A stretch of DNA of 64,000 nt from positions 248,001 through 312,000 of the forward strand of contig JBQTIY010000002.1 in the NCBI GenBank assembly GCA_052387675.1, given 5' to 3'. The stretch comes from JBQTIY01 sp052387675 (GTDB taxonomy: Bacteria; Planctomycetota; B15-G4). Under the pieces are notes generated by a model that searched no databases, had not been told where the DNA came from, and saw nothing but the letters and a program-made list of their open reading frames with translations. Every line of letters starts with the position of its first letter. Position 1 is the stretch's first letter. Made by a program: the position numbers and the translations under genes. Shown here one piece after another: positions 38,441 to 46,215 of the stretch.

Positions 38441-38935
38441 TCACAGCGCGCCCTTCAGAGCCGGCGCCGACCAAGTGCCGCTGCGCCCGCCCGACTTGCT
38501 GGTCATGCGCAGACCCTCGACGACGAGCCCGCGTTCCACGGCCTTGAGCATGTCGATGAGCGTGAGGCTGGCCACGGCCGCAGCCGTGAGCGCCTCCATT
38601 TCCACGCCCGTCCGCCAGGTCGTCGTGACCCGAGCGCGCACGCGCAGGCCAGTATCACCCTCCGGCTCGATGCTCAGTTCCACGGCGTCCAGAGGCAATG
38701 GATGACAGAGCGGGATGAGTTCGGCGGTGCGCTTGGCGCCCTGAATGCCCGCCAGGCGCGCCGTCTCCAGCACAGCCCCCTTGGGCCCCAGGCCAGAGAG
38801 CGCCAGTGCTCGCGTGGCGGGGCTCATCACCACGAGCGCCTCGGCCTCGGCTGCGCGCGCGGTGAGCGGCTTGTTGCCGACATCTACCATGCGAGCCTGT
38901 CCGTCCGTACCCACGTGCGTGAGGCGTCGATCCAC
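38441..38935 (-). CDS. moaC: cyclic pyranopterin monophosphate synthase
   Basis: A 164-residue MoaC with RMVDVGNKPLTAR, PLCHPLPLD (catalytic His region) and the C-terminal DMLKAVERGLVVEG motif carrying the conserved Asp and Lys. With MoaA it converts GTP to cyclic pyranopterin monophosphate. No moaA gene is present in the window. GTG 38935 start. Divergent from the S41 protease gene, with 118 bases between them. Confidence 0.93.
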   Translation of the reverse strand: MDRRLTHVGTDGQARMVDVGNKPLTARAAEAEALVVMSPATRALALSGLGPKGAVLETARLAGIQGAKRTAELIPLCHPLPLDAVELSIEPEGDTGLRVRARVTTTWRTGVEMEALTAAAVASLTLIDMLKAVERGLVVEGLRMTSKSGGRSGTWSAPALKGAL

Positions 38936-39053
38936 GCCGTCATCATAGCGGTCTGGCCAAGCAGCACGGCTATCATACGCAGCTCAGGCCGGCCGCCTCT
39001 CGGCCCGATAAGTCCTCATCGTCCCGCACCCGCTGCACTCAGGGAGCCTCTCC

Positions 39054-41399
39054 ATGCTCAGCCTTTACGCCCTGCTCCTCGTGAGCGCCGGACTTCTGCT
39101 CGGAGGCGACCTCAAGACGCAGTTGGATGAAACCTTGGCGCGGCTGATGCGCAGCAGCGGCGCAGAGCGCTGGGAACTGGCCGCCGAACTGCGCGACCTG
39201 GCCCGCGACGACTCCATGGTCAGCGTGCCGCATCTGCTCGACAAGTCGCAGACCGCTTCAGCCGAGCTGCGCCTGATCATCGGCGCCGTGCTGGGCGATC
39301 CGGATGTGAAGGCCTTCGAGGAATCGGCCACGCTGCTCCTGCCGCTGCTGAGCGGAGAACTGGCCGACGAAGCCCTGGCGGTGCTCGCCCGGCGCGGCTT
39401 CAAGAATGTGGAGGCCGTGCCCCAGGCGCTCACCGACCTGCTCGCCCAGCCGCTGCCGCCCGAACGCCGCATCGACGTGGCGCGCACGCTCTACAAGGTC
39501 AGTGATGTGCGCAGCCAGGTCGTGCCGCGGCGCGTGCTCCTCGACGCGCTGGCCAGCGAGGACGCCGAGATCCGCGCCCAGGCCGCCCTGGCTCTGGCCG
39601 AACTCAAGCAGTACGCCGACGCACGCCCCGCCCTGCGCGCCCTGGTGAGCGACCCGGGGCCGCGTGGGCAGCTCGCTCGCGCCTACCTGGAGATCGACGA
39701 CAAGATCCAGGAGCACAGCAATCAGCTCTATCGTGAGAGCGAGCGACTCGACCTCGCCCAGCTCGAAACGCCCGCCCCGCCTGCCGGCCGCGGCGAGGGC
39801 TCGCTCGATGTCCTGGAAGAACTCATCGAGCAAGTGCAGCGGCACCATCTGCTCGGCGAGCAGCTCCAGGGCACCAAGGGCCGCGAGCGGCTCATCACGG
39901 CGGCGGCGCGCGGCATGCTCGCCTCGCTCGACCCGCACTCCACGTACTTCCCGAGCAAGGAGTTCGAGCGCTGGATCCTCGAACTGCGCCGGAACTATGC
40001 CGGCATTGGCGCCTATGTGGACACCGTCGATGACATCTTCACCATCACGCGCCCCATCTACAGCGGCCCGGCCGCCAAGGCCGGACTGCTCTCGGGCGAC
40101 AAGGTCTTGAAGGTCGATGGCTGGGAGACACACAACCAGACCAATGACGAGATCATCCGGCGCCTCAAGGGCGAGCCGGGCACTGAAGTGACCATCTCGG
40201 TGCACCGTGACGGCTGGCCCGAGCTGCGCGACTTCGTCCTGGAGCGCGAGGCCATCCACATTGACAGCGTGCACAGCCAGCTCTTGCCCGGCGGCATCGG
40301 CTACGTCGAACTCGTGGGCTTCGCCGAGGACACCACCAAGGAATTGCTCCGCGCGCTGGAGGAGTTCCAGCCCCAGGGTCTCAAGGGCCTGATCCTCGAC
40401 CTGCGCAACAACACCGGCGGTTACCTCGACGAGGCCGTGAAAGTCGCTTCGGTCTTCCTGCCGCCCGGCGAGCTGGTGGCCTACACCGAGGGCCGCGGCG
40501 TCGCGCGCCGCGACTATCTCGCGACGCGCCTTGCGCTGCGCTACGACGGGCCGGTGGTCGTCCTGGTCAACGAGCGCTCGGCCAGCGCCAGCGAGATCGT
40601 GGCTGGGGCACTGCAGGACACGCGCCGTGCGGTCATCGTCGGCGAGAAGACCTTCGGCAAGGGCTCCGTGCAGCAGGCCATGGCGCTGCAATCACGGCCC
40701 GGCGACCCGCTCACCAAGGACTTCAACCAGAATGGCGTCTACGACCCCGATGACTCCTTCCTCGATGCCAACGGCGACAAGGTCTACACCTATCCGGTCA
40801 ACGTCAAACTCACGAATGCGCGCTACTACTTGCCGTCAGGCCGCTCGATCCACACCGAGCTGGACTTGGAAGACGGGCGCGTGCTCCATCCTGGCGGCGT
40901 GACACCGGATCGCCTCGTCGATCTGGTCACGCTGCGCCCCTGGGAGAACGCCGAGATCGCGCGGCACTACGACCGGCTGTACAAGTCCCGCCCTGAGGGC
41001 AGCAAGTTCAAGGATCCCATCGACACCTACATCGAGGCGCGCTTCGAGCAGCACAAGGAGCTCTTCTTTGAGCTGGCCGAGAGCGATGGGCGCGACCTCG
41101 ACCGCTACCCGGATGCCGAGGTGCTGCGCCAGAGCTTCGCCGACGCGCGCCTGCCGGACGACACCGTGCGCCGGCTCGTGCGCGCCGCCGTGCGTGACCG
41201 CGTCGCCGACGAGCGCCGCCGGATCTTCCCGGGCGGTTTCCTCTTCGGCGACTGGCAGGAAGACTCCCAGCTCCAGGAAGCCATTCGCACGGTGGCGGAG
41301 ACTGCTGCCGTGGATCTGGCGGCCATTGAGAGCTTCCGCGACTTCGCGGTGCGGCCCGCCGAACTCACGGGCGAACAGGCCGCCGCCACGCCGCGCTGA
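39054..41399 (+). CDS. S41 C-terminal processing protease with HEAT-like N-terminus and EF-hand-like loop
   Basis: A 781-residue exported protease. A hydrophobic N-terminus (about 2-18) is followed by helical HEAT-like repeats to about 210, a PDZ domain (about 315-395: GPAAKAGLLSGDKVLKVDG), and the S41 catalytic core with the nucleophile in ERSASASE (near 507) and general-base Lys in GEKTFGKGSV (near 532). Between the Lys and the YYLPSGRSI strand an insertion near 557-579 contains DFNQNGVYDPDD and DANGDK, resembling calcium-binding EF-hand loops. About 190 extra helical residues follow the core. Periplasmic quality control is the likely role. AGGGAG precedes ATG 39054 by 8 bases. Confidence 0.88.
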   Translation: MLSLYALLLVSAGLLLGGDLKTQLDETLARLMRSSGAERWELAAELRDLARDDSMVSVPHLLDKSQTASAELRLIIGAVLGDPDVKAFEESATLLLPLLSGELADEALAVLARRGFKNVEAVPQALTDLLAQPLPPERRIDVARTLYKVSDVRSQVVPRRVLLDALASEDAEIRAQAALALAELKQYADARPALRALVSDPGPRGQLARAYLEIDDKIQEHSNQLYRESERLDLAQLETPAPPAGRGEGSLDVLEELIEQVQRHHLLGEQLQGTKGRERLITAAARGMLASLDPHSTYFPSKEFERWILELRRNYAGIGAYVDTVDDIFTITRPIYSGPAAKAGLLSGDKVLKVDGWETHNQTNDEIIRRLKGEPGTEVTISVHRDGWPELRDFVLEREAIHIDSVHSQLLPGGIGYVELVGFAEDTTKELLRALEEFQPQGLKGLILDLRNNTGGYLDEAVKVASVFLPPGELVAYTEGRGVARRDYLATRLALRYDGPVVVLVNERSASASEIVAGALQDTRRAVIVGEKTFGKGSVQQAMALQSRPGDPLTKDFNQNGVYDPDDSFLDANGDKVYTYPVNVKLTNARYYLPSGRSIHTELDLEDGRVLHPGGVTPDRLVDLVTLRPWENAEIARHYDRLYKSRPEGSKFKDPIDTYIEARFEQHKELFFELAESDGRDLDRYPDAEVLRQSFADARLPDDTVRRLVRAAVRDRVADERRRIFPGGFLFGDWQEDSQLQEAIRTVAETAAVDLAAIESFRDFAVRPAELTGEQAAATPR

Positions 41400-41425
41400 G
41401 CGGCCGCGCCGAGCCGTCCGGCCGC
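41400..41425. terminator. inverted repeat between convergent genes
   Basis: GCGGCCG (41400-41406) and CGGCCGC (41419-41425) form a perfect 7-bp stem with a 12-nt loop, immediately after the protease stop and before the convergent AI-2E gene. No T-tract is seen on either side, so it is only a candidate bidirectional terminator. Confidence 0.4.
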
Positions 41426-41436
41426 GGGGCTGGGCC

Positions 41437-42621
41437 TCAGGTCTGGGGCGTAGGCCCTGGAGGATTGGCCCAGGCTCGGTAGAGCGGCAGACCCAGTTCG
41501 CGCCACAGCACTTTGATGACCAGAGCCAGCGGAATGGCGACCAGCACGCCCAGCGTGCCCATGAGCGCGCCGCCCGCGAGCAGCACGATGACCAGCGTCA
41601 CCGGATGCAGGCCGGTCTCGCGCCCGAGCACGAGCGGAAAGAGCACCGCGCCTTCGATGACTTCGGCCGCGACGAAAAGTCCAAGGACCCACAGCATCGG
41701 CTCGGTGCCGCCCTCAGGCATCGTGAGCGCGATGACCGAGGCCGGAATCACGCCCACGATGAAACCCACCACCGGGATGAGTGAGAGCAGCCCGGTGACC
41801 AGTGCGATCGGCAGAGCGAACTCGATGCCCAGCGAGAACATGCCGATCCACAGCATGACCGCCTTGATCAGTCCGCAGAGCAGTCGGCCGCGCAGGAAGG
41901 CCACCAGCTCGCGGCCGATGTCGCGGGCGATGCGCTCGACTTGCGTGCGATAGCGCGGCGGCACCACCGCGCGCAGCTTGGCCGTCATCGAGGGATACTC
42001 GACGAGGAAGAAGAAGAGATAGAAGGGAATCAGCACGAGCAGCGTCATGGCCGCGATGAGGCCGCCAGCGAACTGCGCCACCTGCTGCAGCAGTTGCCGG
42101 ATGAGTTCCCCCGCCGGGCGGGCCAGTTCGCGCACGAAGCTCATGACCTGCGTACGCAGGCTCTCCAGAGCGTCGTCGAAGGCGCCGCCCGTCGAGACCG
42201 CCATGCGGCCGTCGAGCCAGTTTTCCAGGCGCAAGAGCGCGCCGGCGTCGTAGACGCCATTGGCGTTCAGGTCCACGTACTCGGCGTCATCTGCGCCGCT
42301 GGTCACGTCCACGAGCCCGTTGCCGTTCTTGTCGCCCAGGAAGGGCTCACCGGCCAGCGCCTGGCCGAGCTGCCCGAACTGCTTGACCATCACCGAGCCG
42401 AACGTGGCCAAGCCCACCGCCAGCAGGATATAGAGCACAGCCACCGTGGCGATGCGCGGCAAACGGAAACGGCTGGCCAGATTCACAACCGGATTGAGGA
42501 TCACCGCGATGAGCACCGCGATGAGCACCGGGTTCAGCACTTCCGAGAGCGTCCAGGCCAGCAGCAGGACCGCTGCCAGAGCCAGAACCGGAAAGGCCAG
42601 CGGACGCCAGGAGGAGTTCAC
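41437..42621 (-). CDS. AI-2E/PerM-family permease with EF-hand-like insertion
   Basis: A 394-residue inner-membrane protein of the AI-2E transporter (PerM) family: two helices at about 10-45, one at about 57-78, and a C-terminal bundle (about 190-375) containing GLLSLIPVVGFIVG and PLVLGRETGLHPVTL, typical of the family. The soluble region after the third helix carries an insertion with DKNGNGLVD (97-105) and DLNANGVYD (117-125), each matching the DxNxNGxxD calcium loop of dockerins and EF-hands. Most PerM proteins lack these. Substrate unknown. GTG 42621 overlaps the upstream stop (GTGA). Confidence 0.85.
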   Translation of the reverse strand: MNSSWRPLAFPVLALAAVLLLAWTLSEVLNPVLIAVLIAVILNPVVNLASRFRLPRIATVAVLYILLAVGLATFGSVMVKQFGQLGQALAGEPFLGDKNGNGLVDVTSGADDAEYVDLNANGVYDAGALLRLENWLDGRMAVSTGGAFDDALESLRTQVMSFVRELARPAGELIRQLLQQVAQFAGGLIAAMTLLVLIPFYLFFFLVEYPSMTAKLRAVVPPRYRTQVERIARDIGRELVAFLRGRLLCGLIKAVMLWIGMFSLGIEFALPIALVTGLLSLIPVVGFIVGVIPASVIALTMPEGGTEPMLWVLGLFVAAEVIEGAVLFPLVLGRETGLHPVTLVIVLLAGGALMGTLGVLVAIPLALVIKVLWRELGLPLYRAWANPPGPTPQT

Positions 42622-43046
42622 GCGCCCAGCTTCGGCGTGGGTCTCCACGCGAGGTCGAAGGCCTCGCGGAAGTTGAAGCCGTTGCGGAAGTCGAGCTTGC
42701 GGTCCGTCTCCTGCTTGTTGAGCAGGCGGCCCTCGACCAGCGCAAAGACGATTTCACCGAAGTCCTCTGTGCGGAACAGGCCCCAGCGTTCGAGCACTAG
42801 CCGGGCCAGCGGACCGAACTCGGCCAGCGCGTACTCGCGAATGCCCTCGAGCAACTGCGGCACCGAGACATGCCGATCGGCGGGCGCAGTGCGCCCCGAG
42901 CGCTTCATGAGCTGCTCCTGGCGATCGAGCACGAAGTCCAGCGAGTCGAAGACGAAGTGGAAGGCCTCGCCGGCATAACGGCCATCACGAAGGGCCAGGG
43001 CGTCGATGCGGGACTGGAGGCTGGCGGGGCTGGCGGTCGCGGTCAT
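42618..43046 (-). CDS. Minf_1886 family protein
   Basis: A 142-residue soluble protein matching the conserved Minf_1886 family: YAGEAFHFVFDSLDFVLDR, RHVSVPQLLEGIREYAL, FGPLARLVLERWGL, TEDFGEIVFALVE and a terminal DF region. No biochemical function is known. The family recurs in Planctomycetota and Verrucomicrobiota, which supports the taxonomic inference. ATG 43046 is preferred over far upstream starts that would enter holB. It overlaps the permease start by GTGA. Confidence 0.85.
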   Translation of the reverse strand: MTATASPASLQSRIDALALRDGRYAGEAFHFVFDSLDFVLDRQEQLMKRSGRTAPADRHVSVPQLLEGIREYALAEFGPLARLVLERWGLFRTEDFGEIVFALVEGRLLNKQETDRKLDFRNGFNFREAFDLAWRPTPKLGA

Positions 43047-43096
43047 GGAGGAGGGACATCGGTTCGACCGGGCCTCTCCTGAACGAACCACTACCC

Positions 43097-44086
43097 CTAG
43101 GGGTCGCGCCCAGTGCGGCCCACGACCGCTGCACGGTGGATTTCGAGGCCTGCCGAGGTCCAGGCCACCGCCGGGGGGATGTGCCGCTTGAGATCGGCAG
43201 CCACGCCCAAGAGCGCCGCGCGCGCCGGTTCGAGTTCCTCGCCCAGTTCCAGTGCGCGCTGCAGCAGGCGTTCCAGCAAGCATTCGGCCGCCAGCCGGTG
43301 GCGGGCCTGTTCATCGCGCCGCGCGGAAGACTCCTCGTCACTCGCTTCCCCGGCGGCGACGAGTTCTGCCATCTGGCTCGCAAAAGCCGGGCCGCCGAGG
43401 CGCCCCTCGAGCAGCGCATCCAGCGCGGCCATCAGAGCGCTGCGGTCGAGGCGCGTGAGCAGCGGCACGCGGCCCGGACGGCCGCGAGCCAGACGCAGCG
43501 CCGTGGCATCCAACTCGGGGTAGAGCTGCGCGAGCTGGGCCTCGTCGAGCGCGCTGAGCCGCAGCATCTGGCAGCGGGAGCGCACCGTCGGCAGGAGCGC
43601 CTCTTCGTGCGCAGCGACGAGCAACAGCACCGCTTCGGGCGGCGGCTCCTCGAGTGTCTTGAGCAGCGCGTTCTGTGCGGCTTCGTTCAGATCCTCCGCA
43701 CCATCCACGATGACCGCCCGGCCCTGGCCGAGTGTGGAACGAAGCGCGAGCCAGGGCAGAAGCTGACGCCGCACTTGATCCACGGTGATCTCGTGCCGGC
43801 TGCCGAGACCCTCGGGATCGGCGGCATCGTCGGGATCGCGCGAGACGATCGCCACGTCGGGGTGATTGCCGCTGGCCACCTGCCGGCAGCTCGCGCACTC
43901 GCCGCAGGGCCGCTCGGCGTGTGTGCACCAGCGCGCCGCCAGGACCCAGTTGGCGAAGCGCCGCTTGCCGATGCCTTCCTCGCCGACGAGCAAGAGCGCC
44001 TGACCCAGGCGTCCCCGCAAAAGGGCGGAGAGCACAGCCCGGCGCGCCTCCTCGTGACCCACGAGGCGCAGCGCCTCAGAGGACAT
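43097..44086 (-). CDS. holB: DNA polymerase III delta-prime subunit (clamp loader)
   Basis: A 329-residue AAA+ clamp-loader subunit. LVGEEGIGKRRFA is a modified Walker A, CGECASC gives part of the zinc module of DnaX/HolB proteins, VDGAEDLNEAAQNALLKTLEEPP is the conserved Walker B to SRC region, and SRCQMLRL contains the SRC motif. With DnaX and HolA it loads the sliding clamp. ATG 44086 lies 11 bases inside the end of tmk. The stop falls within the palindrome CCCCTAGGGG. Confidence 0.9.
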   Translation of the reverse strand: MSSEALRLVGHEEARRAVLSALLRGRLGQALLLVGEEGIGKRRFANWVLAARWCTHAERPCGECASCRQVASGNHPDVAIVSRDPDDAADPEGLGSRHEITVDQVRRQLLPWLALRSTLGQGRAVIVDGAEDLNEAAQNALLKTLEEPPPEAVLLLVAAHEEALLPTVRSRCQMLRLSALDEAQLAQLYPELDATALRLARGRPGRVPLLTRLDRSALMAALDALLEGRLGGPAFASQMAELVAAGEASDEESSARRDEQARHRLAAECLLERLLQRALELGEELEPARAALLGVAADLKRHIPPAVAWTSAGLEIHRAAVVGRTGRDP

Positions 44087-44738
44087 CGGCCAGCGCCTTC
44101 CTCACGGCCTCTTCGATCGCCTCGGGACTGCGCTGAGCGTCCAGCACGACGAAGCGCTCGGGCTCGGCCCGGGCCAGGGCGCGATAGCCAGCCGCCACGC
44201 GCTCGAAGTACTCCGCGTCGCGCGCTTCGATGCGATCACGGCGCGGCTCGGCCCGCCCGGCCAGGCGCCCAGCGGCCGCTGCCGCCGGAAGTTCGAAGAG
44301 CAGCACACGGTCAGGCGGCCGTCCTCCCGTCGCCAGCCGCGCCAGCTCAAGGATGCCCGGCAAGTCCAGGCCCAGACCGGCGCCCTGGTAGGCGGCCGTA
44401 CTGTAGTGCGAGCGGTCGAGCAGCACCGTCTCGCCGCGCGCCAGGGCCGGCAGGACCACGCGCTCGTAAAGTTCGGCGCGGCAGGCCATGTAGAGCAGCA
44501 TCTCGGCCTGCGGCGTGATCGCGCCCTCGGCGAGCAGTAGCGCACGCACCGCCTCACCGAGGGGCGTGCCGCCTGGTTCACGGACACGCAGGGGCGGCGT
44601 CGCGAGCCGTCCGGCCAGCCAGCGGGCGCAGCGCTCGAGCTGTGTGCTCTTGCCGCAGCCGTCCAGCCCCTCAAAGGCAATCAGCAGTCCGGAGCGCGAG
44701 CTGGCCGGCCGCGCGGCAGCAGCGCCCGGAGCGTTCAC
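44076..44738 (-). CDS. tmk: thymidylate kinase
   Basis: A 220-residue dTMP kinase: P-loop FEGLDGCGKSTQ (about 24-35), REPGGTPLGE, LLDRSHYSTAAYQGAG (the DR(Y/H) motif) and a LID region rich in Ala/Gly/Arg near 160-170. It phosphorylates dTMP to dTDP. The N-terminus is extended by about 20 Ala/Pro-rich residues. GTG 44738 overlaps the upstream dnaA-like stop (GTGA); GTG 44741 is the alternative. The tmk-holB order is widely conserved. Confidence 0.93.
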   Translation of the reverse strand: MNAPGAAAARPASSRSGLLIAFEGLDGCGKSTQLERCARWLAGRLATPPLRVREPGGTPLGEAVRALLLAEGAITPQAEMLLYMACRAELYERVVLPALARGETVLLDRSHYSTAAYQGAGLGLDLPGILELARLATGGRPPDRVLLFELPAAAAAGRLAGRAEPRRDRIEARDAEYFERVAAGYRALARAEPERFVVLDAQRSPEAIEEAVRKALADVL

Positions 44739-46150
44739 CACGCGAAGTCGCGCTGCGCGCCCTGCAGCCGCGCCACGAGGGCGTGGACGCGTTGATCGAA
44801 ACTAGGATCCGTTTCGCGCTGGGCCTCGACGGCGCGGCGCGCATAGCCAACGAGTGAGGCCGAGGCCTGCCCCAATGAGCGGCACACTTGGCGCGTGGGC
44901 AAGCCCAGGCTGTGATTGGCCAGGTAGGCGCAGAGGTGCCGTGCGGCCACGACCTCGCGCGCCTTCTCGCGCGAGCGAATGCGCGCCGCGGGCACGCCCG
45001 AGTCGTGCGCGATGAGCGCCACGATCGATTCCATGCCGAGCTCTGCCGGTGAGGCCCGCGCCAAGCGCCGATCGAAGAGCGCCAGATCGAGCGGGCCGCC
45101 CTGTTCTTCGGCGTCGAGCGCGGCGCGCTGCAGCACGCGCACTGCGTCGGCCAGGTTGCCGGGGCAACGGCTGGCCAGCGCGGAGACCACGCCCTCGCCC
45201 ACCGGCACGGGCAGGGCGGCGGCGACCTCGGCGAGCACAATTTGCCGATCGCTGAGCGCGGGTTCACCCATGGCCACGACCATGCCGCCCAAAAACCAAG
45301 AGAGCAGGCGCGCGTCCGTGGCGAGCACAGCCTGCGGTGCATGACGCGAGAGCAGGAGCACGCGCACACCGCGCGCGAGCAGCGCCTCGAGCAGGGCGCA
45401 GGCCTCGAGTTGCGCGCGGCGCTGGCCGCGCAGGCGATGCACTTCGTCGAGGATGAGCAGATCGCGCCGGCCCCACGACTCGCGCAGTGCCGCCAGACCG
45501 CCGGTGCGCGCCGCACGCGAGGCATCGCGCGTGAGCGCAGGCCCCGACATGACCAACGGCTCGCAGGCCTCGCCCGCCGCGCGCAAGGCGCTGAGCACGT
45601 GCCGAGCCAAGTCGGTCTTGCCGCAGCCCGCCGGCCCGTAAATGAACAGCGGATTCCAGCCCGCTGGCGAGAGCACGAAGCGTTCGGCTGCGCGCAGAGC
45701 GAGGCGATTCGCCGCCGTGACACGAAAGCGCTCCGGCCGCAGCAGCACGGAGGGCCAGTCGTTGCGCTGCGCACCCGGCGGCTCCGCCGCGGCGCCACGG
45801 GCGGGAGACGGGGCGGCCGTGTGGTCGGCGCCGGCTCCGTTGAGGCGCAGCGCTGCACTTGAGGCCCCCGCTGCGCCGCTGGCCTCGGCAGCAGCCTCCT
45901 CGGCCGCCACGCGCACGAGTACGCGCACCGGCGAGCCGGTGACTTGCAAGAACAGTCCCTCCAGATCACCGAGGTAGCGCGCATCGAGCGCAGCCTTGGC
46001 GCTGGCGTGCGGCACATCGAGCAGGAAGAGTCCGCGCCGAAAGGCCGCGGGCCGCGCGCCGGCCAGCCAGAGCTCACCCGGCTTGGGGCCGCGCAGGCGC
46101 GCAAAGCCCTCGCTGACGGCCCGCCAAATGTCCACTCCCTGATCGTTCAT
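44735..46150 (-). CDS. degenerate DnaA homologue
   Basis: A 471-residue protein with all four DnaA domains: domain I (about 8-82, with DVPHASAKAALDARYLGDLEGL), a low-complexity linker, an AAA+ domain (138-365) with Walker A GPAGCGKT (172-179) and Walker B LLILDEVH, and a C-terminal helix-turn-helix domain (about 370-460). Key functional residues are changed: the box VII arginine finger (usual SRF) is LLSWFL (282-287), the sensor II Arg (GNVREL) is replaced by GNLADA (331-336), and the DnaA-box motif GGRDHSTV is GQASASLV. It is probably a specialised paralogue rather than a normal initiator, or the lineage has a very divergent DnaA. Coupled to tmk. Confidence 0.75.
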   Translation of the reverse strand: MNDQGVDIWRAVSEGFARLRGPKPGELWLAGARPAAFRRGLFLLDVPHASAKAALDARYLGDLEGLFLQVTGSPVRVLVRVAAEEAAAEASGAAGASSAALRLNGAGADHTAAPSPARGAAAEPPGAQRNDWPSVLLRPERFRVTAANRLALRAAERFVLSPAGWNPLFIYGPAGCGKTDLARHVLSALRAAGEACEPLVMSGPALTRDASRAARTGGLAALRESWGRRDLLILDEVHRLRGQRRAQLEACALLEALLARGVRVLLLSRHAPQAVLATDARLLSWFLGGMVVAMGEPALSDRQIVLAEVAAALPVPVGEGVVSALASRCPGNLADAVRVLQRAALDAEEQGGPLDLALFDRRLARASPAELGMESIVALIAHDSGVPAARIRSREKAREVVAARHLCAYLANHSLGLPTRQVCRSLGQASASLVGYARRAVEAQRETDPSFDQRVHALVARLQGAQRDFAW

Positions 46151-46215
46151 CACGCGGCGGCCACCCTAGCACTGGTCGCCGAGTCCGCGCAAACCAGACG
46201 CCCTCGCTGCGGAAA

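Noticed and set aside
43094..43103. Perfect palindrome CCCCTAGGGG at the holB stop.
   Set aside because: It is short, contains the stop codon, and has no partner copies or promoter nearby; chance is likely in this base composition.
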